Assembly: GCF_000949295.1 (NCBI RefSeq) | Contig: NZ_JXYS01000018.1 | Coordinates: forward strand, 1 to 64,000 | Direction of reading: 5' to 3' | Length of the DNA stretch: 64,000 bases | DNA from: Acidithrix ferrooxidans | Lineage (GTDB): Bacteria > Actinomycetota > Acidimicrobiia > Acidimicrobiales > Acidimicrobiaceae | Part shown: positions 50,793 through 60,691 of the stretch, one piece after another | Position numbering within the stretch: the stretch's first letter is position 1 | How the letters are laid out: every line of letters begins with the position of its first letter | Translations under genes and position numbers: made by a program | The notes under the pieces: model-generated | What the model was told of the DNA's origin: nothing | What the model saw: the letters and a program-made list of their open reading frames with translations, nothing else | The model's database searches: none

Positions 50793-51938
50793 TCACTTTT
50801 GGGGCAAGCCAAGGCTACGGGCTATCACGAGCCTTTGAATTTCCGAGGTACCTTCCCCTATTTCTAAGATCTTGGCATCACGGTAATGGCGCGCAACAGC
50901 ATTGCCTTCAATGAAACCTGCTCCCCCAAAGATTTGGGTTGCACTTCGCGAAACTTCGACGGCGGCCTCGGTCGCAAAAAGTTTTGCCATCGCCGCGGCC
51001 TGCTTGTATGGCTTGGAATTATCTTTGAGCCAAGCAGCATGATAGACCAGATGACGCGCTGCGCTCGCCTTAGTGGCCATATCTGAGCACATGAAAGCAA
51101 CCGCTTGATAACGTCCTATTGGTCCGCCAAATGCATTTCTAGTCTTGGCATACTCTATGGATTCGGCCAGACATCCCTCTATCAGTCCAAGCGCCAAAGC
51201 AGCTATTGCGATTCTTCCATCATCCAATATCGAAAGAAATTGCGCAAAACCTCTGCCTTTTGCACCCAAAAGGTTCTCATAAGGAAGGCGAACTTCATCC
51301 AAAGAAAGGCCGTGGGTATCAGATGCATGCCAGCCTAATTTGCGATACGAAGGCTCAACGACCAGGCCCGGAGTTCCACTAGGAACCAAAAACGTGCTCA
51401 CCCCGTCCTCGTCGCGGGCCGTAACGGTAATAACAGAGGTTATCGGTGTTCCGCTATTGGTGATATAAGCCTTTGAGCCGCTAATAACCCATTCATTGGT
51501 CTTTTCGTCCAAACGAACTTTCGTTCGAGTTGCTCCTGCATCTGAACCTGCATCCGGCTCAGTAAGGCCAAAAGCTCCTAGAGCCTTACCTTCACACATC
51601 GAAGGCAAATATCTCATCTTTTGCTCTTGTGAACCGAATGAAAAAATCGGATTCGCGCCCAAGCCAACGCCCGCGGACAAGGTGATAGCGACGGAAGAGT
51701 CCACCTTAGCAAGTTCTTCAATAGCGATACAAAGGGTCGAGAACTCTAAATTTAAGCCGCCAAACTCCTCTGGAAAAGTGATCCCAAAAGCTCCCAGCTC
51801 GCCAAGCTTAAGGATTGTATCAAGGGGAAATTCACCCCTTTCGTCCCAAAGATCAGCATAAGGGGCGATCTCTTTAGCCGCAAAGCTCTCGATCAGCTCT
51901 CTAAACTCTTCTTGGTGGTGCATTAACTCAAAGTCCAT
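50793..51938 (-). CDS. Acyl-CoA dehydrogenase
   Basis: 381 residues from the ATG at 51938 (MDFELMHHQEEFRE), the usual family length; an upstream in-frame start at 51995 adds 19 unlike residues. Motifs: GAFGLTEPDAGSDAGATRT (FAD/substrate signature), YITNSG, GFAQFLSILDDGRIAIAA, and the catalytic Glu near YRDAKILEIGEGTSEIQRLVI (second signature), QIFGGAGFIEG. It oxidises an acyl-CoA to the enoyl-CoA in fatty acid or branched-chain amino acid breakdown. From memory it corresponds to the FadE25-type gene in the related mycobacterial region. Confidence 0.93.
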   Translation of the reverse strand: MDFELMHHQEEFRELIESFAAKEIAPYADLWDERGEFPLDTILKLGELGAFGITFPEEFGGLNLEFSTLCIAIEELAKVDSSVAITLSAGVGLGANPIFSFGSQEQKMRYLPSMCEGKALGAFGLTEPDAGSDAGATRTKVRLDEKTNEWVISGSKAYITNSGTPITSVITVTARDEDGVSTFLVPSGTPGLVVEPSYRKLGWHASDTHGLSLDEVRLPYENLLGAKGRGFAQFLSILDDGRIAIAALALGLIEGCLAESIEYAKTRNAFGGPIGRYQAVAFMCSDMATKASAARHLVYHAAWLKDNSKPYKQAAAMAKLFATEAAVEVSRSATQIFGGAGFIEGNAVARHYRDAKILEIGEGTSEIQRLVIARSLGLPQK

Positions 51939-52108
51939 AGTCCTAAAGCCTATCGCTTTAGAATCGACCAAACAATTTAACTTCCAAAACCACATTCACC
52001 ACCATGGCCTCATCTTTGAGTTTGTTCCAACTAAGTCAGTTCAAATCCGCCCCAGTCAAAAAAGTGGATTTACAAATGAAAGCAAGCTTTAGTTCATCTG
52101 GAGCGACT

Positions 52109-52900
52109 TCAGCTAGAGCGAAAGACGTGGTGTACATCACCTGCTTGGACTGTCCTAATGCAGGAGTCCAATTCGACTAACAGATGGCCTTGATTCGATA
52201 TATCCAATACGTTGCCACTTATCGATTCACCATCGTTCAATTCCACCCTTACGAACGAACCAATGGTCACGCATCTAGAGCGATATTGTCGCAATATCTG
52301 AACCTTCGGCGCAGGGTCTCCTTGGCTCATAGGTAGATATCGTCCAGCAAAGGCCTCGACAATGCGGCTGGCAAGCAAGAGTCTCATTGACAGATCCAGT
52401 TGATTCCCCGTCAAAATCGCCATCGAAGTCGCGTTACGCTTGAGAACCTCAAGCCGGCTATGGTCCTGATTAACATTTATGCCCATTCCAATGATCATGA
52501 ATCTTCCGGATTTACTCTCACCCACCTCTGATAACATCCCAGAGAGTTTGGCACCTCCCACTAAAATATCGTTGGGCCATTTGATCTCGGCGACTACCCC
52601 ATAGTCCTGCAATACCTCACAAGCAGAGATCGACATAGCCATGGTGGCATAAAAATAATCATCTAGAGGAACTCCGGGACGACACAGAATCGAAAAGAGC
52701 AGAGAGTCGCCGGGTTCGTCGATCCAGCTCCGCCCAAGACGGCCTTTACCACTTTCTTGATGATTAGTGCTTAGAACCATTCCCTCTGGAATATCTTCGA
52801 TGGCACAAAGACGACTCAACTCGGTATTTGTGGAGTCAATACTTTCTATGTGTCTTAATTTCCAACCATTGTTGAGGTCAAGTTGTATCGTATAATCCAT
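52109..52900 (-). CDS. birA: Biotin-[acetyl-CoA-carboxylase] ligase
   Basis: 263 residues, the short form with no N-terminal DNA-binding domain. SIDSTNTELSRL, SGKGRLGRSWIDEPG (biotin-AMP loop), KWPNDILVGGAKLSGML and GMGINVNQ, then a C-terminal beta domain. It activates biotin and attaches it to the BCCP domain of the accA3-type protein encoded next door on the other strand (52953), whose biotinyl Lys lies in EAMKMEN. The start codon at 52900 is divergent from it, so the two genes share a 50-base promoter region. Confidence 0.92.
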   Translation of the reverse strand: MDYTIQLDLNNGWKLRHIESIDSTNTELSRLCAIEDIPEGMVLSTNHQESGKGRLGRSWIDEPGDSLLFSILCRPGVPLDDYFYATMAMSISACEVLQDYGVVAEIKWPNDILVGGAKLSGMLSEVGESKSGRFMIIGMGINVNQDHSRLEVLKRNATSMAILTGNQLDLSMRLLLASRIVEAFAGRYLPMSQGDPAPKVQILRQYRSRCVTIGSFVRVELNDGESISGNVLDISNQGHLLVELDSCIRTVQAGDVHHVFRSS

Positions 52901-52952
52901 ACATGCGAAACTAGACCATAAAATGATTGGTCAGCGCAATGAAAGGATACCG

Positions 52953-54722
52953 GTGTTCAAAAAAATTCTTGTCGCAAACCGGGGCGAGATCGCGGTAAGG
53001 GTGATTCGCACGGCAAAGGAGATGGGCATTGCCACTGTGGCTGTCTACTCCGAGCTAGATCGAGAAGCCTTACATGTACGCTTGGCCGATGAGGCCTACG
53101 CCTTAGGCGGACAAACAGCGGCCGAGAGCTACCTCAACACGGATGCAATCCTCAATGCGCTAACGCTTAGCGGCGCCGACGCATTACACCCTGGATATGG
53201 CTTCTACTCAGAAAACACTGACTTCGCACGAGCCATTGGCGAGATCGGAGTGACATTTATAGGGCCACCTCCCGAGGCTATCGAGGTGATGGGCGACAAG
53301 ATCTCCTCACGGATCGCTGCTACAAAAGCAGGCGTCGAGGGAGTTCCTGGCACGGTAGAAGTCATCAAATCACCAGACGAAGTCATCGCCTTTGGAGAAG
53401 AGTTCGGTTGGCCCGTGGCAATCAAGGCAGCCTACGGTGGGGGCGGACGCGGAATGCGCGTAGTCAACTCGCCACAAGAGGCAGCTCAAGCACTAGAATC
53501 TGCCCAAAGAGAGGCAGAAAAAGCGTTTGGACGCTCTGAGAGCTACATCGAACGATATTTAACTTGGCCACGTCACATAGAAATGCAGATCTTTTGCGAC
53601 AACTTTGGTAATGCGATCTGGCTCGGAGAACGAGATTGCTCATGCCAACGTCGCCACCAAAAACTTATTGAAGAATCTCCTGCACCTAACTTTGATGACT
53701 CTGTACGCCAAAGAATGGGAGAGGCGGCGATCAAAGTCGCACGAGCCTGTGGTTACAGAAACGCTGGTACCGTAGAATTTCTCTTTCAAGACGGAGAATT
53801 TTACTTCTTAGAGATGAACACGCGCCTCCAGGTCGAACATCCAGTTACCGAAGCGATCACCTCTCTTGACCTAGTAGAACTTCAAATCCGAATCGCAGCT
53901 GGAGAACCTCTTGGTATCACTCAGGACCAAATAAAGAGATCCGGACACGCCATTGAGATCCGGATCAACGCAGAAGACCCATCCGGCGGAAAGTTTCTAC
54001 CTTCACCGGGAACTATCACCAAGTTCACCGCACCTAACGGTTTTGCGACCCGTTTGGATGCAGGATACATTCAAGGCGATACGGTATCTCAATTTTACGA
54101 CAACCTAGTTGGTAAGGTAATAGTCTGGGGTAAAGACCGAGAGTCAGCACGGCGACGAATGGTCAGAGCTCTTGACGAAATTCAAATTGAAGGAATTCTT
54201 ACTACAATTCCAGCACAACAAATTCTTCTTGAAAAAGCTGACTTTATAAATGCGACTCACTCAACCAAATGGGTTGAGGGTGTCGAGGAACTAAAATCCC
54301 TAAAGGTAGCACGTCCTACTTCGACGGACGATCAAGGCAACGAAGTCGTGGCACGAGATGTAACAGCCGAAGTCAACGGTAAGAGGATCAACGTTCGCCT
54401 CTACCTCCCTGAGATAGCAACCTCTGTAACATCTGCCCCTCTGGCACCTGGAAGAAAGGGTGCAGCTTCGCCTAGATCGAGATCGCATGCACACGGCGCC
54501 ACTGGTGGTTCCGGGAAGATCTCCGTTCCAATGCAGGGCACGATCGTAAAAGTTTCAGTCAACGTTGGAGACAAGGTTGATGCGGGTGACACCGTTTGCA
54601 TCTTAGAGGCGATGAAGATGGAAAATGCAATCTTGGCCGATAAGGCTGGAGAGGTAACCGAGGTTAAGGTTAAACCAGGAGATACGGTTGGCACCGGAGA
54701 TATTGTCGTTGTAATCTCCTAG
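52953..54722 (+). CDS. accA3: Acyl-CoA carboxylase biotin carboxylase/BCCP subunit (AccA3-like)
   Basis: 589 residues from the GTG at 52953, supported by AAAGGA 5 bases upstream; an ATG at 52923 would add 10 residues. Biotin carboxylase part: FKKILVANRGEIAVRVIRTA, GYGFYSEN, ATP-grasp KAAYGGGGRGMRVV, catalytic EMNTRLQVEHPVTE. It ends in a biotinyl carrier domain with EAMKMENAI (biotin on Lys) after a Ser/Arg/Gly linker. It makes the carboxybiotin for acetyl- or propionyl-CoA carboxylase; the carboxyltransferase (AccD) is not in the window. It lies beside birA, the enzyme that biotinylates it. Confidence 0.95.
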   Translation: MFKKILVANRGEIAVRVIRTAKEMGIATVAVYSELDREALHVRLADEAYALGGQTAAESYLNTDAILNALTLSGADALHPGYGFYSENTDFARAIGEIGVTFIGPPPEAIEVMGDKISSRIAATKAGVEGVPGTVEVIKSPDEVIAFGEEFGWPVAIKAAYGGGGRGMRVVNSPQEAAQALESAQREAEKAFGRSESYIERYLTWPRHIEMQIFCDNFGNAIWLGERDCSCQRRHQKLIEESPAPNFDDSVRQRMGEAAIKVARACGYRNAGTVEFLFQDGEFYFLEMNTRLQVEHPVTEAITSLDLVELQIRIAAGEPLGITQDQIKRSGHAIEIRINAEDPSGGKFLPSPGTITKFTAPNGFATRLDAGYIQGDTVSQFYDNLVGKVIVWGKDRESARRRMVRALDEIQIEGILTTIPAQQILLEKADFINATHSTKWVEGVEELKSLKVARPTSTDDQGNEVVARDVTAEVNGKRINVRLYLPEIATSVTSAPLAPGRKGAASPRSRSHAHGATGGSGKISVPMQGTIVKVSVNVGDKVDAGDTVCILEAMKMENAILADKAGEVTEVKVKPGDTVGTGDIVVVIS

Positions 54723-54769
54723 CTGAAACCCCTTCGCAGATCGCTACGATTCAAACTAAAAATAAATAG

Positions 54770-54825
54770 AGAAGATGGTCCCAAAGGCCTTTGAGAGCAT
54801 CAAAGGAGATTCAGGGCCATCTTCT
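54770..54825 (+). terminator. Compound hairpin after the carboxylase gene
   Basis: Outer arms AGAAGATGG-T-CCC (54770-54782) and GGGCCATCTTCT (54814-54825) enclose a second stem CCTTTGA (54788-54794) / TCAAAGG (54800-54806). It is followed by CATATACC without a T-run. Probably ends the carboxylase transcript. Confidence 0.7.
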
Positions 54826-54947
54826 CATATACCTGAATTGATCTCCCAAAAGAGCCAGAGACTAACGTCAGGATCTAAAATTGGCGCGAATGACCACAAA
54901 TTAAGTCTTGTATAATCTCTAAGTGTCACAGACAACTCGGAGGAAAA

Positions 54948-56138
54948 GTGTCAACTCAAATCAATGGAGCACTTGACTCCACTGCTGCCCAGATCGGTGA
55001 TCTCTTAGTAGAACTCTCCCACAAAATCCATGCCAACCCCGAAGTGGCATTCGAAGAATTTAAAGCATCTCGCTGGACAGCTGACATCCTTTCGAACGCC
55101 AACTATGACGTGGCTTTCGGAGTCGCAGAGATGGAGACCGCTTACGTTGCTACGATCGGCAATGGAGACTTGGAAGTAGCTATCTGTGCAGAATATGACG
55201 CGCTTCCTGACGTCGGCCACGCCTGTGGTCACAACATAATTGCAGCTGCCGCAATTGGGGCTGGACTGATCCTCGCACCTTTAGTAGAAGAACTTGGCCT
55301 CAAACTATCCGTAATGGGAACGCCTGCCGAAGAAGGTGGCGGCGGAAAAATTCTTATGCTAAATGCTGGCCTCTTTGAATCAATAGATCTATCAATGATG
55401 GTTCACCCAGCCCCAAGCGAATTTGATAGAATGCCATGCGTAGCAGCTCAGCACCTAGAAGTTGAATTCTTGGGAAAAGAATCTCATGCAGCAGCATTTC
55501 CTCAACTTGGCATCAATGCTTTAGATGCAATGACGATCTCACAAGTTGCCATCGGCCTGCTGCGCCAGTCGCTCTATCCGGGTGAGATGATCCACGGTTT
55601 CATTACCCATGGAGGAGAGGCTCCCAATATCATTCCAGCGAGGACAGCAGCTGACTACATCGCTCGCGCAGAGACCCTAAATCAACTTAAAACCTTAGTT
55701 CCACGCATAAGGAGATGTTTTGAAGCTGGCGCAATCGGAACAGGATCAGAGCTCAAATTCATTCATAAATTTGAGGCATACTCCGAGTTCATAACTGATG
55801 AAACATTAGCTGCAATCTACCGAAGAGAGGCAGTTGCCTCTGGAAGGACGATTTCAACCTCCCCAACGCCAGCCATGAGGGCATCTACCGACATGGCTAA
55901 CGTTTCAATGGCCATCCCGTCAATTCATCCCATTCTTGGCATTGACTCTCTTCCTGCTGTCAACCATCAACCCGAATTCACAGCCGCCTGCATTACCCAA
56001 AGTGCCGATAAAGCAGTAGTGCAAGGTGCTCTAGCCATGGCAAGGACGATCGCCGCAGTCGCATCGGATCAAACATTGAGAGCCGAATTTATAAACGGTA
56101 AAAAACGAATTGCCCTCCGCCAGCAGATGGCCAGCTAA
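54948..56138 (+). CDS. M20-family amidohydrolase
   Basis: 396 residues. GTG start at 54948 after GGAGG. M20/M20D motifs: HANPEVAFEEFKASRW, AEYDALPDVGHACGHNI (Asp and Cys/His metal ligands), TPAEEGGGGKIL, HPAPSEFDRMP, and HGGEAPNIIPARTAADY. It belongs to the aminobenzoyl-glutamate/N-acyl-amino-acid hydrolase group (peptidase M20 domain-containing protein 2, AmiA/AmiB of mycobacteria). It hydrolyses an amide, possibly of an N-acyl amino acid or gamma-glutamyl compound. A hairpin follows. Confidence 0.9.
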   Translation: MSTQINGALDSTAAQIGDLLVELSHKIHANPEVAFEEFKASRWTADILSNANYDVAFGVAEMETAYVATIGNGDLEVAICAEYDALPDVGHACGHNIIAAAAIGAGLILAPLVEELGLKLSVMGTPAEEGGGGKILMLNAGLFESIDLSMMVHPAPSEFDRMPCVAAQHLEVEFLGKESHAAAFPQLGINALDAMTISQVAIGLLRQSLYPGEMIHGFITHGGEAPNIIPARTAADYIARAETLNQLKTLVPRIRRCFEAGAIGTGSELKFIHKFEAYSEFITDETLAAIYRREAVASGRTISTSPTPAMRASTDMANVSMAIPSIHPILGIDSLPAVNHQPEFTAACITQSADKAVVQGALAMARTIAAVASDQTLRAEFINGKKRIALRQQMAS

Positions 56139-56195
56139 CCGAAGCTAGCCATAAATCAAGTTTCATCAGCTTTCATCTTCCAACTTAAAAAGACA

Positions 56196-56227
56196 GCCAC
56201 CGATGGTGCTTCGTCGTTATCGGTGGC
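56196..56227 (+). terminator. Hairpin after the amidohydrolase gene
   Basis: GCCACCGAT (56196-56204) and ATCGGTGGC (56219-56227), 14-base loop, no T-run. Confidence 0.65.
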
Positions 56228-57150
56228 CTCGACCAAGGAGAGCTGATAGAGCTATGGTGCAACTTTCGAATTAGAAATATCTCAGCCGAATCGGTATAAA
56301 TCATCCCCATGGCTACCGTCACATTGATCATTTGCAACTTGGCGTTGGAAGCTATTAAAAACTCCTCTTTTGATCATCTGAATGATCTCAATATCTTCTA
56401 AAACTCTCTGCCAACCGCTAGGTCAGATTTAGCCTATCAATATTATTGATTCCCCATCTAATGATATTTATAAATCTTTAATTTAAAATATATTGGCAAT
56501 ACCAACAGCCATAATCACATAACCAAACCACCAATAAGTGTCAGTCTTGATATGATTTGTAGTTAGATGCAGTCCAAATAAAAATAGGCCAAAGCGACAT
56601 CTCGATCCAATATTGCTTCATTATAGAATCGATATCCTTGGGATTTGCCAAGCAGAAATGCCTTTACGAACTTGCTCCAAAGGCTCCTCTAATAGTGCAT
56701 AATTTAGTCGGTCCAGAAAAATTTTAATGACTATGACACGAGTCCAGTGACACATGCTCGACATCTTGCTAAATTATAGATGTGGTCTGGCCCAATAACA
56801 TCTTTTCAATAAAATCCATTATAAGGATCACTTGCGAAACCATATCAAACAAAACACAGTTCATTATTCGGCTCGAATGATAGTTACCTGAATATTCTAA
56901 TTTAAATATATTTCAGCTTTGAGCCACATCATATTTAGCAAAATGCCTTACTATGCCGTTTAAAACCAGACCAATTTTACGAATATTTAATTGAATAATA
57001 TAAACCATATCGTAATCAAACCAGGACAACTCTTAAAAATATGCCCGTGATAAATTAGCCCTTGTAAATATACAATAAAGATTGAATTCAAGCGCAACTG
57101 GCCCCTCGGCCGATCGCTTTAGCGATGTAAACCGGCCGACCAAGGCACTA
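56228..57150. other. About 920-bp AT-rich gap without genes
   Basis: The sequence from about 56400 to 57090 is strikingly richer in A and T than its neighbours (for example TTTATAAATCTTTAATTTAAA near 56468-56488 in pieces). No open frame of note, no tRNA-like cloverleaf, no repeats and no element ends were found. A spacer between the M20 gene and lpdA; possibly decayed DNA. Confidence 0.5.
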
Positions 57151-58506
57151 CTACTCCGCAGCGTCTGCTAGGGCCTCAGCCAGAGCTGGATGCACCATAA
57201 CAGACTCTACGATATCATTTACCTTCAAATGTGCAGTCACCGCCAGAGCGATAACCGAGATAAGTTCGGCGGCATTATGGCCCACTATTGACCCCCCAAG
57301 GACGACACCAGTAGCTGGATCGGAGACAATCTTTACAAACCCGCGAGAATCACCGTCAATAAGGGCGCGAGCATTGGCGGCAAATGGAACTTTAGTCACT
57401 CGAATCTTTCGTCCAAGCGCAAAAGCTTCCGCCTCGGCTAAGCCTACGTCGGCGATCTCTGGTTCGGTAAAGATTGCAGATGCAGCCTTCTCGTAATCAA
57501 GATGACGGTGCGTCCTCGAGTCGAGTCCAAGAGCATGTTCTGCCACCTTGCGCCCTTGCATCGATGCCACAGAGGCAAGCGGAAGCTTTCCTGAGATATC
57601 ACCGGCTGCATAGATATTTCTCAGGTTAGTAACACAGTGGTGATCGACAGGAATGTGGCCTGAACGATCAACATAAACACCAGCAGCGTCTAGCCCTAGC
57701 GAATCTGAATTTGGGATAGAGCCAATGGCAAAGAGCACGTGTGAACCACTGATAACCCTCTGATCGTCACATTCAATAGAGACGCCATCCACATCCTGTT
57801 TGAGGCCAATAGCCCTTGCCCCCTTATATAGCTTTACCCCCGACTCTAAAAAGTCTGCCTCAAGGGCTGCAGCCACTTCAGGGTCTTTAGCGGGCAATAC
57901 TTGCTGACGTGAGACGATCAAAGAGACCTTAGAGCCAAAGGATCTAAACATATGAACAAATTCCACGCCCGTAACACCAGAACCAACGACGATCAAATGC
58001 TCAGGAATGACAGGCGGTGGATATGCATCCCTCGTCGATAGAATCCTTTGACCATCTACTACAGCCCAATCTGGAATACGTGGACGAGAGCCTGTTGACA
58101 AAAGTACTGCATCGGACTCTATCTCACGAATGCCGTCTTCAGCCTCTACCTGGATTCGAGTTGGAGAGACCATTCTTCCTACGCCGTTGATGATAGTCAC
58201 GCCTTGACTCTTCAAAAGTGCCATCTTGGACGCGGCGAGACGCCCCGTTATCGATGAGACCCGACTCTTTAGCGAGTCCAGATCGATCTGTGCCGTAATT
58301 GGCATTAGGCCCATCTTTTCGGCCCGTTTTGTAAGAGCCAGAACGGCTCCAGTGGAGATCATAGCCTTCGAGGGGATGCAATCCCATAGATTGGCAGCAC
58401 CACCCACGATATCGCGCTCAATCAAAACGACTTCGGCTCCCATACGGGCTGCGTGGGTCGCGGCCTCAACTCCTGCGGGTCCTCCGCCAATAATTACAAA
58501 TTTCAC
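57151..58506 (-). CDS. lpdA: LpdA-type flavoprotein (NAD(P)H:quinone oxidoreductase-like)
   Basis: 451 residues, FAD/NAD flavoprotein disulfide-reductase fold. It starts KFVIIGGGPAGVEAATHAARMGAEV (FAD loop) and has the NAD loop VVGSGVTGVEF and TNLRNIYAAGDISGKLPL. The redox-active CxxxxC is missing: GGAANLWDCIPSK has only the second Cys, as in mycobacterial LpdA (Rv3303c), which is described as an NAD(P)H:quinone reductase, not a lipoamide dehydrogenase. The end reads VMVHPALAEALADAAE instead of the usual HPTLSE. It lies 9 bases downstream of the mutase stop on the minus strand, so the two are probably co-transcribed. Confidence 0.9.
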   Translation of the reverse strand: MKFVIIGGGPAGVEAATHAARMGAEVVLIERDIVGGAANLWDCIPSKAMISTGAVLALTKRAEKMGLMPITAQIDLDSLKSRVSSITGRLAASKMALLKSQGVTIINGVGRMVSPTRIQVEAEDGIREIESDAVLLSTGSRPRIPDWAVVDGQRILSTRDAYPPPVIPEHLIVVGSGVTGVEFVHMFRSFGSKVSLIVSRQQVLPAKDPEVAAALEADFLESGVKLYKGARAIGLKQDVDGVSIECDDQRVISGSHVLFAIGSIPNSDSLGLDAAGVYVDRSGHIPVDHHCVTNLRNIYAAGDISGKLPLASVASMQGRKVAEHALGLDSRTHRHLDYEKAASAIFTEPEIADVGLAEAEAFALGRKIRVTKVPFAANARALIDGDSRGFVKIVSDPATGVVLGGSIVGHNAAELISVIALAVTAHLKVNDIVESVMVHPALAEALADAAE

Positions 58507-58515
58507 GCCTCTAGG

Positions 58516-60099
58516 TTACCCTCTTGGAATATATATCCCAAATACACTTCTTAGCGTATCGGAAACTTCGCCTAATGTTGCATTTGCGCGCAGCGCAGCC
58601 TTCATTGGATACATTAGATTTGCATCACCTTTGGCTGCGCTATAGACCTCTGAAAGTCGCTCTTTCACGGCCGAGTTGTCACGATCGGCACGTAGCTTAG
58701 CCACACGTTCACATTGCTCCTCTTGGAGCGCTGGATCAATCGGAAAGACCTCTGTTGCTACCTCTTCCTCTTCGACAAACTCGTTTACACCTACAATTAT
58801 CTTTGCCTTAGAGTCGATAGATCGCGCGTAATCATAAGCCGCTTGCTCAATTTCATCCTGCATGTATCCATTTTCGATAGCCGCTATCGCTCCACCCATT
58901 TCCGCTATCTTGGCGAGATATTCAAGTGCCATCGACTCAACTTCGTTGGTCAAACTTTCAACAAAGTAAGAACCGGCAAGAGGATCAACTGTGTCGGTTA
59001 CGCCTGATTCATATCCAATCACCTGCTGGGTGCGCAGAGCCAACTTAGCAGCCTGCTGAGTTGGAAGACCCAGGGCCTCGTCAAACCCATTGGTGTGCAA
59101 AGATTGAGTTCCCCCTAAAACTGCAGAAAGGGCTTGGATGGCTACTCTCACCAGATTCACCTGAGGCTGCTGCGCAGTCAGAGTGGAACCGCCGGTTTGA
59201 GTGTGAAACCTAAGCAATTGGCTCTTTGGATCCTTTGCTTCAAATTGATTCCGCATAATGTCTGCCCAAATCCGCCGTGATGCGCGAAACTTGGCCACCT
59301 CTTCAAAGAGATTGTTATGCGCATTCCAGAAAAACGAGAGCCTCGGGGCGAATTCGTCAACCTCTAAGCCAGCCGTTATTGCCGCCTCTACATATGCAAT
59401 CGCGTTGGCAATTGTAAATGCAATCTCTTGAACCGCAGTTGATCCAGCTTCACGAATGTGATATCCCGAGATTGAAATAGTATTCCAAGCAGGCATGTGT
59501 TCATTACAGTAGGCAAAGATATCAGTGATTATCCTCATCGAAGGCCTCGGCGGGAAGATGTAAGTGCCTCTCGCCACATACTCTTTGAGGATATCGTTTT
59601 GGATCGTGCCGCCTAGCTTGGATGACTCTACTCCAGCCTCTTCAGCAACCAACTGATATAGGAGCAAAAGGATTGAAGCGGTGGAGTTGATAGTCATCGA
59701 GGTTGTCACCCTATCGAGGGGAAGACCATCAAGTAGATCTCGCATATCTTCAATGGAATCTATAGCTACACCGACCTTGCCCACCTCCCCAAAGGCGCGA
59801 GGATGATCCGAGTCATAGCCCATCTGAGTCGGAAGGTCAAAAGCACACGACAAGCCTGTTTGTCCTGCCTTGAGCAGAAACTTAAAGCGCTCGTTGGTTG
59901 CCTTAGCGCTTCCAAAACCTGCATACTGGCGCATGGTCCACAGTTTGCCTCTATACATATTTGGATAGACCCCACGAGTATAGGGATACTGCCCGGGAGC
60001 ACCTAATTTTGAGGCTGAATCAAATCCATCCAAATTAGAGCCATCATAAAGTGCGTCAATTTCAATACCAGAATCGGTTCGATGATCACCAAAAGTCAT
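58516..60099 (-). CDS. Methylmalonyl-CoA mutase large (alpha) subunit, archaeal-type
   Basis: 527 residues, TIM barrel of acyl-CoA mutases. Motifs: [105 protein letters not shown]. There is no B12-binding domain at the C-terminus, so the cobalamin subunit must be encoded elsewhere, as in archaeal and actinobacterial two-subunit mutases. The Tyr of PYTRG and Arg of PSMRI match methylmalonyl-CoA mutase rather than isobutyryl-CoA mutase (inference from remembered substrate rules). It is needed in propionyl-CoA to succinyl-CoA conversion. ATG at 60099; the N-terminus looks a little shorter than in relatives. Confidence 0.85.
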   Translation of the reverse strand: MTFGDHRTDSGIEIDALYDGSNLDGFDSASKLGAPGQYPYTRGVYPNMYRGKLWTMRQYAGFGSAKATNERFKFLLKAGQTGLSCAFDLPTQMGYDSDHPRAFGEVGKVGVAIDSIEDMRDLLDGLPLDRVTTSMTINSTASILLLLYQLVAEEAGVESSKLGGTIQNDILKEYVARGTYIFPPRPSMRIITDIFAYCNEHMPAWNTISISGYHIREAGSTAVQEIAFTIANAIAYVEAAITAGLEVDEFAPRLSFFWNAHNNLFEEVAKFRASRRIWADIMRNQFEAKDPKSQLLRFHTQTGGSTLTAQQPQVNLVRVAIQALSAVLGGTQSLHTNGFDEALGLPTQQAAKLALRTQQVIGYESGVTDTVDPLAGSYFVESLTNEVESMALEYLAKIAEMGGAIAAIENGYMQDEIEQAAYDYARSIDSKAKIIVGVNEFVEEEEVATEVFPIDPALQEEQCERVAKLRADRDNSAVKERLSEVYSAAKGDANLMYPMKAALRANATLGEVSDTLRSVFGIYIPRG

Positions 60100-60637
60100 G
60101 GCATAGATGATACTCTAATGAGCGCACTGGAGTCGAGTTGACATCAAATCCGCATTAAAACCAAGAACAATTTTACATTTCCTAAAAAGGTAATGGATTA
60201 AATTAAGTCAACATCACATTTAGCTCAACTCTAAATAAGATGCCCAAAGACCAATAGATCGATTTGGATCACAATGTGACTATTCCACAACTGGCAACCA
60301 CTCAATATTGAACCTTGCGACCACCATTAATGTACCTAAAATTCGGTATTAGATGCCTCGTTTTTTTGAGAGTTACTTGTGCGTCAACCTCCCATTCCTG
60401 GATTTGAAAGTCATCTTCGTCTCTCCATAAGGATTATGGCCAACCCTAAACTGAGGGTAGTGCTAAAGGGCAGCCCTCTGAAGCTGGAGAAACTCTGGCT
60501 CTTCTATAGCGTTCGAGGATGTTCCACGTGACTTCAAAGAGTTGAATATTCGCCAACGGCCGCGCACAGAGAAGCGACTCACGAGTGAGTCGGGGAGAGA
60601 AAAAACCACAAGAACCACGAAAGGGACCTTCCGCCAC
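60100..60637. other. Gap at the boundary of the GC-rich island
   Basis: About 540 bp without a supported gene. From about 60540 the base composition shifts to high G+C. The left part is AT-rich (60150-60400). Several short frames overlap here, all shadows or chance. No inverted repeats or direct repeats of an element end were recognised. Confidence 0.45.
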
Positions 60638-60676
60638 CGGCCCAGCATCACGGAATCACCCCGTGGTGCTGGGCCG
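60638..60676 (-). terminator. GC-rich hairpin after the NRAMP-like gene
   Basis: A 16-bp stem at 60638-60653 (CGGCCCAGCATCACGG) and 60661-60676 (CCGTGGTGCTGGGCCG) with one G-T pair and a 7-base loop. On the minus strand it lies 16 bases beyond the transporter stop codon. No T-run follows. Confidence 0.7.
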
Positions 60677-60691
60677 ACAACAGTCGACATC

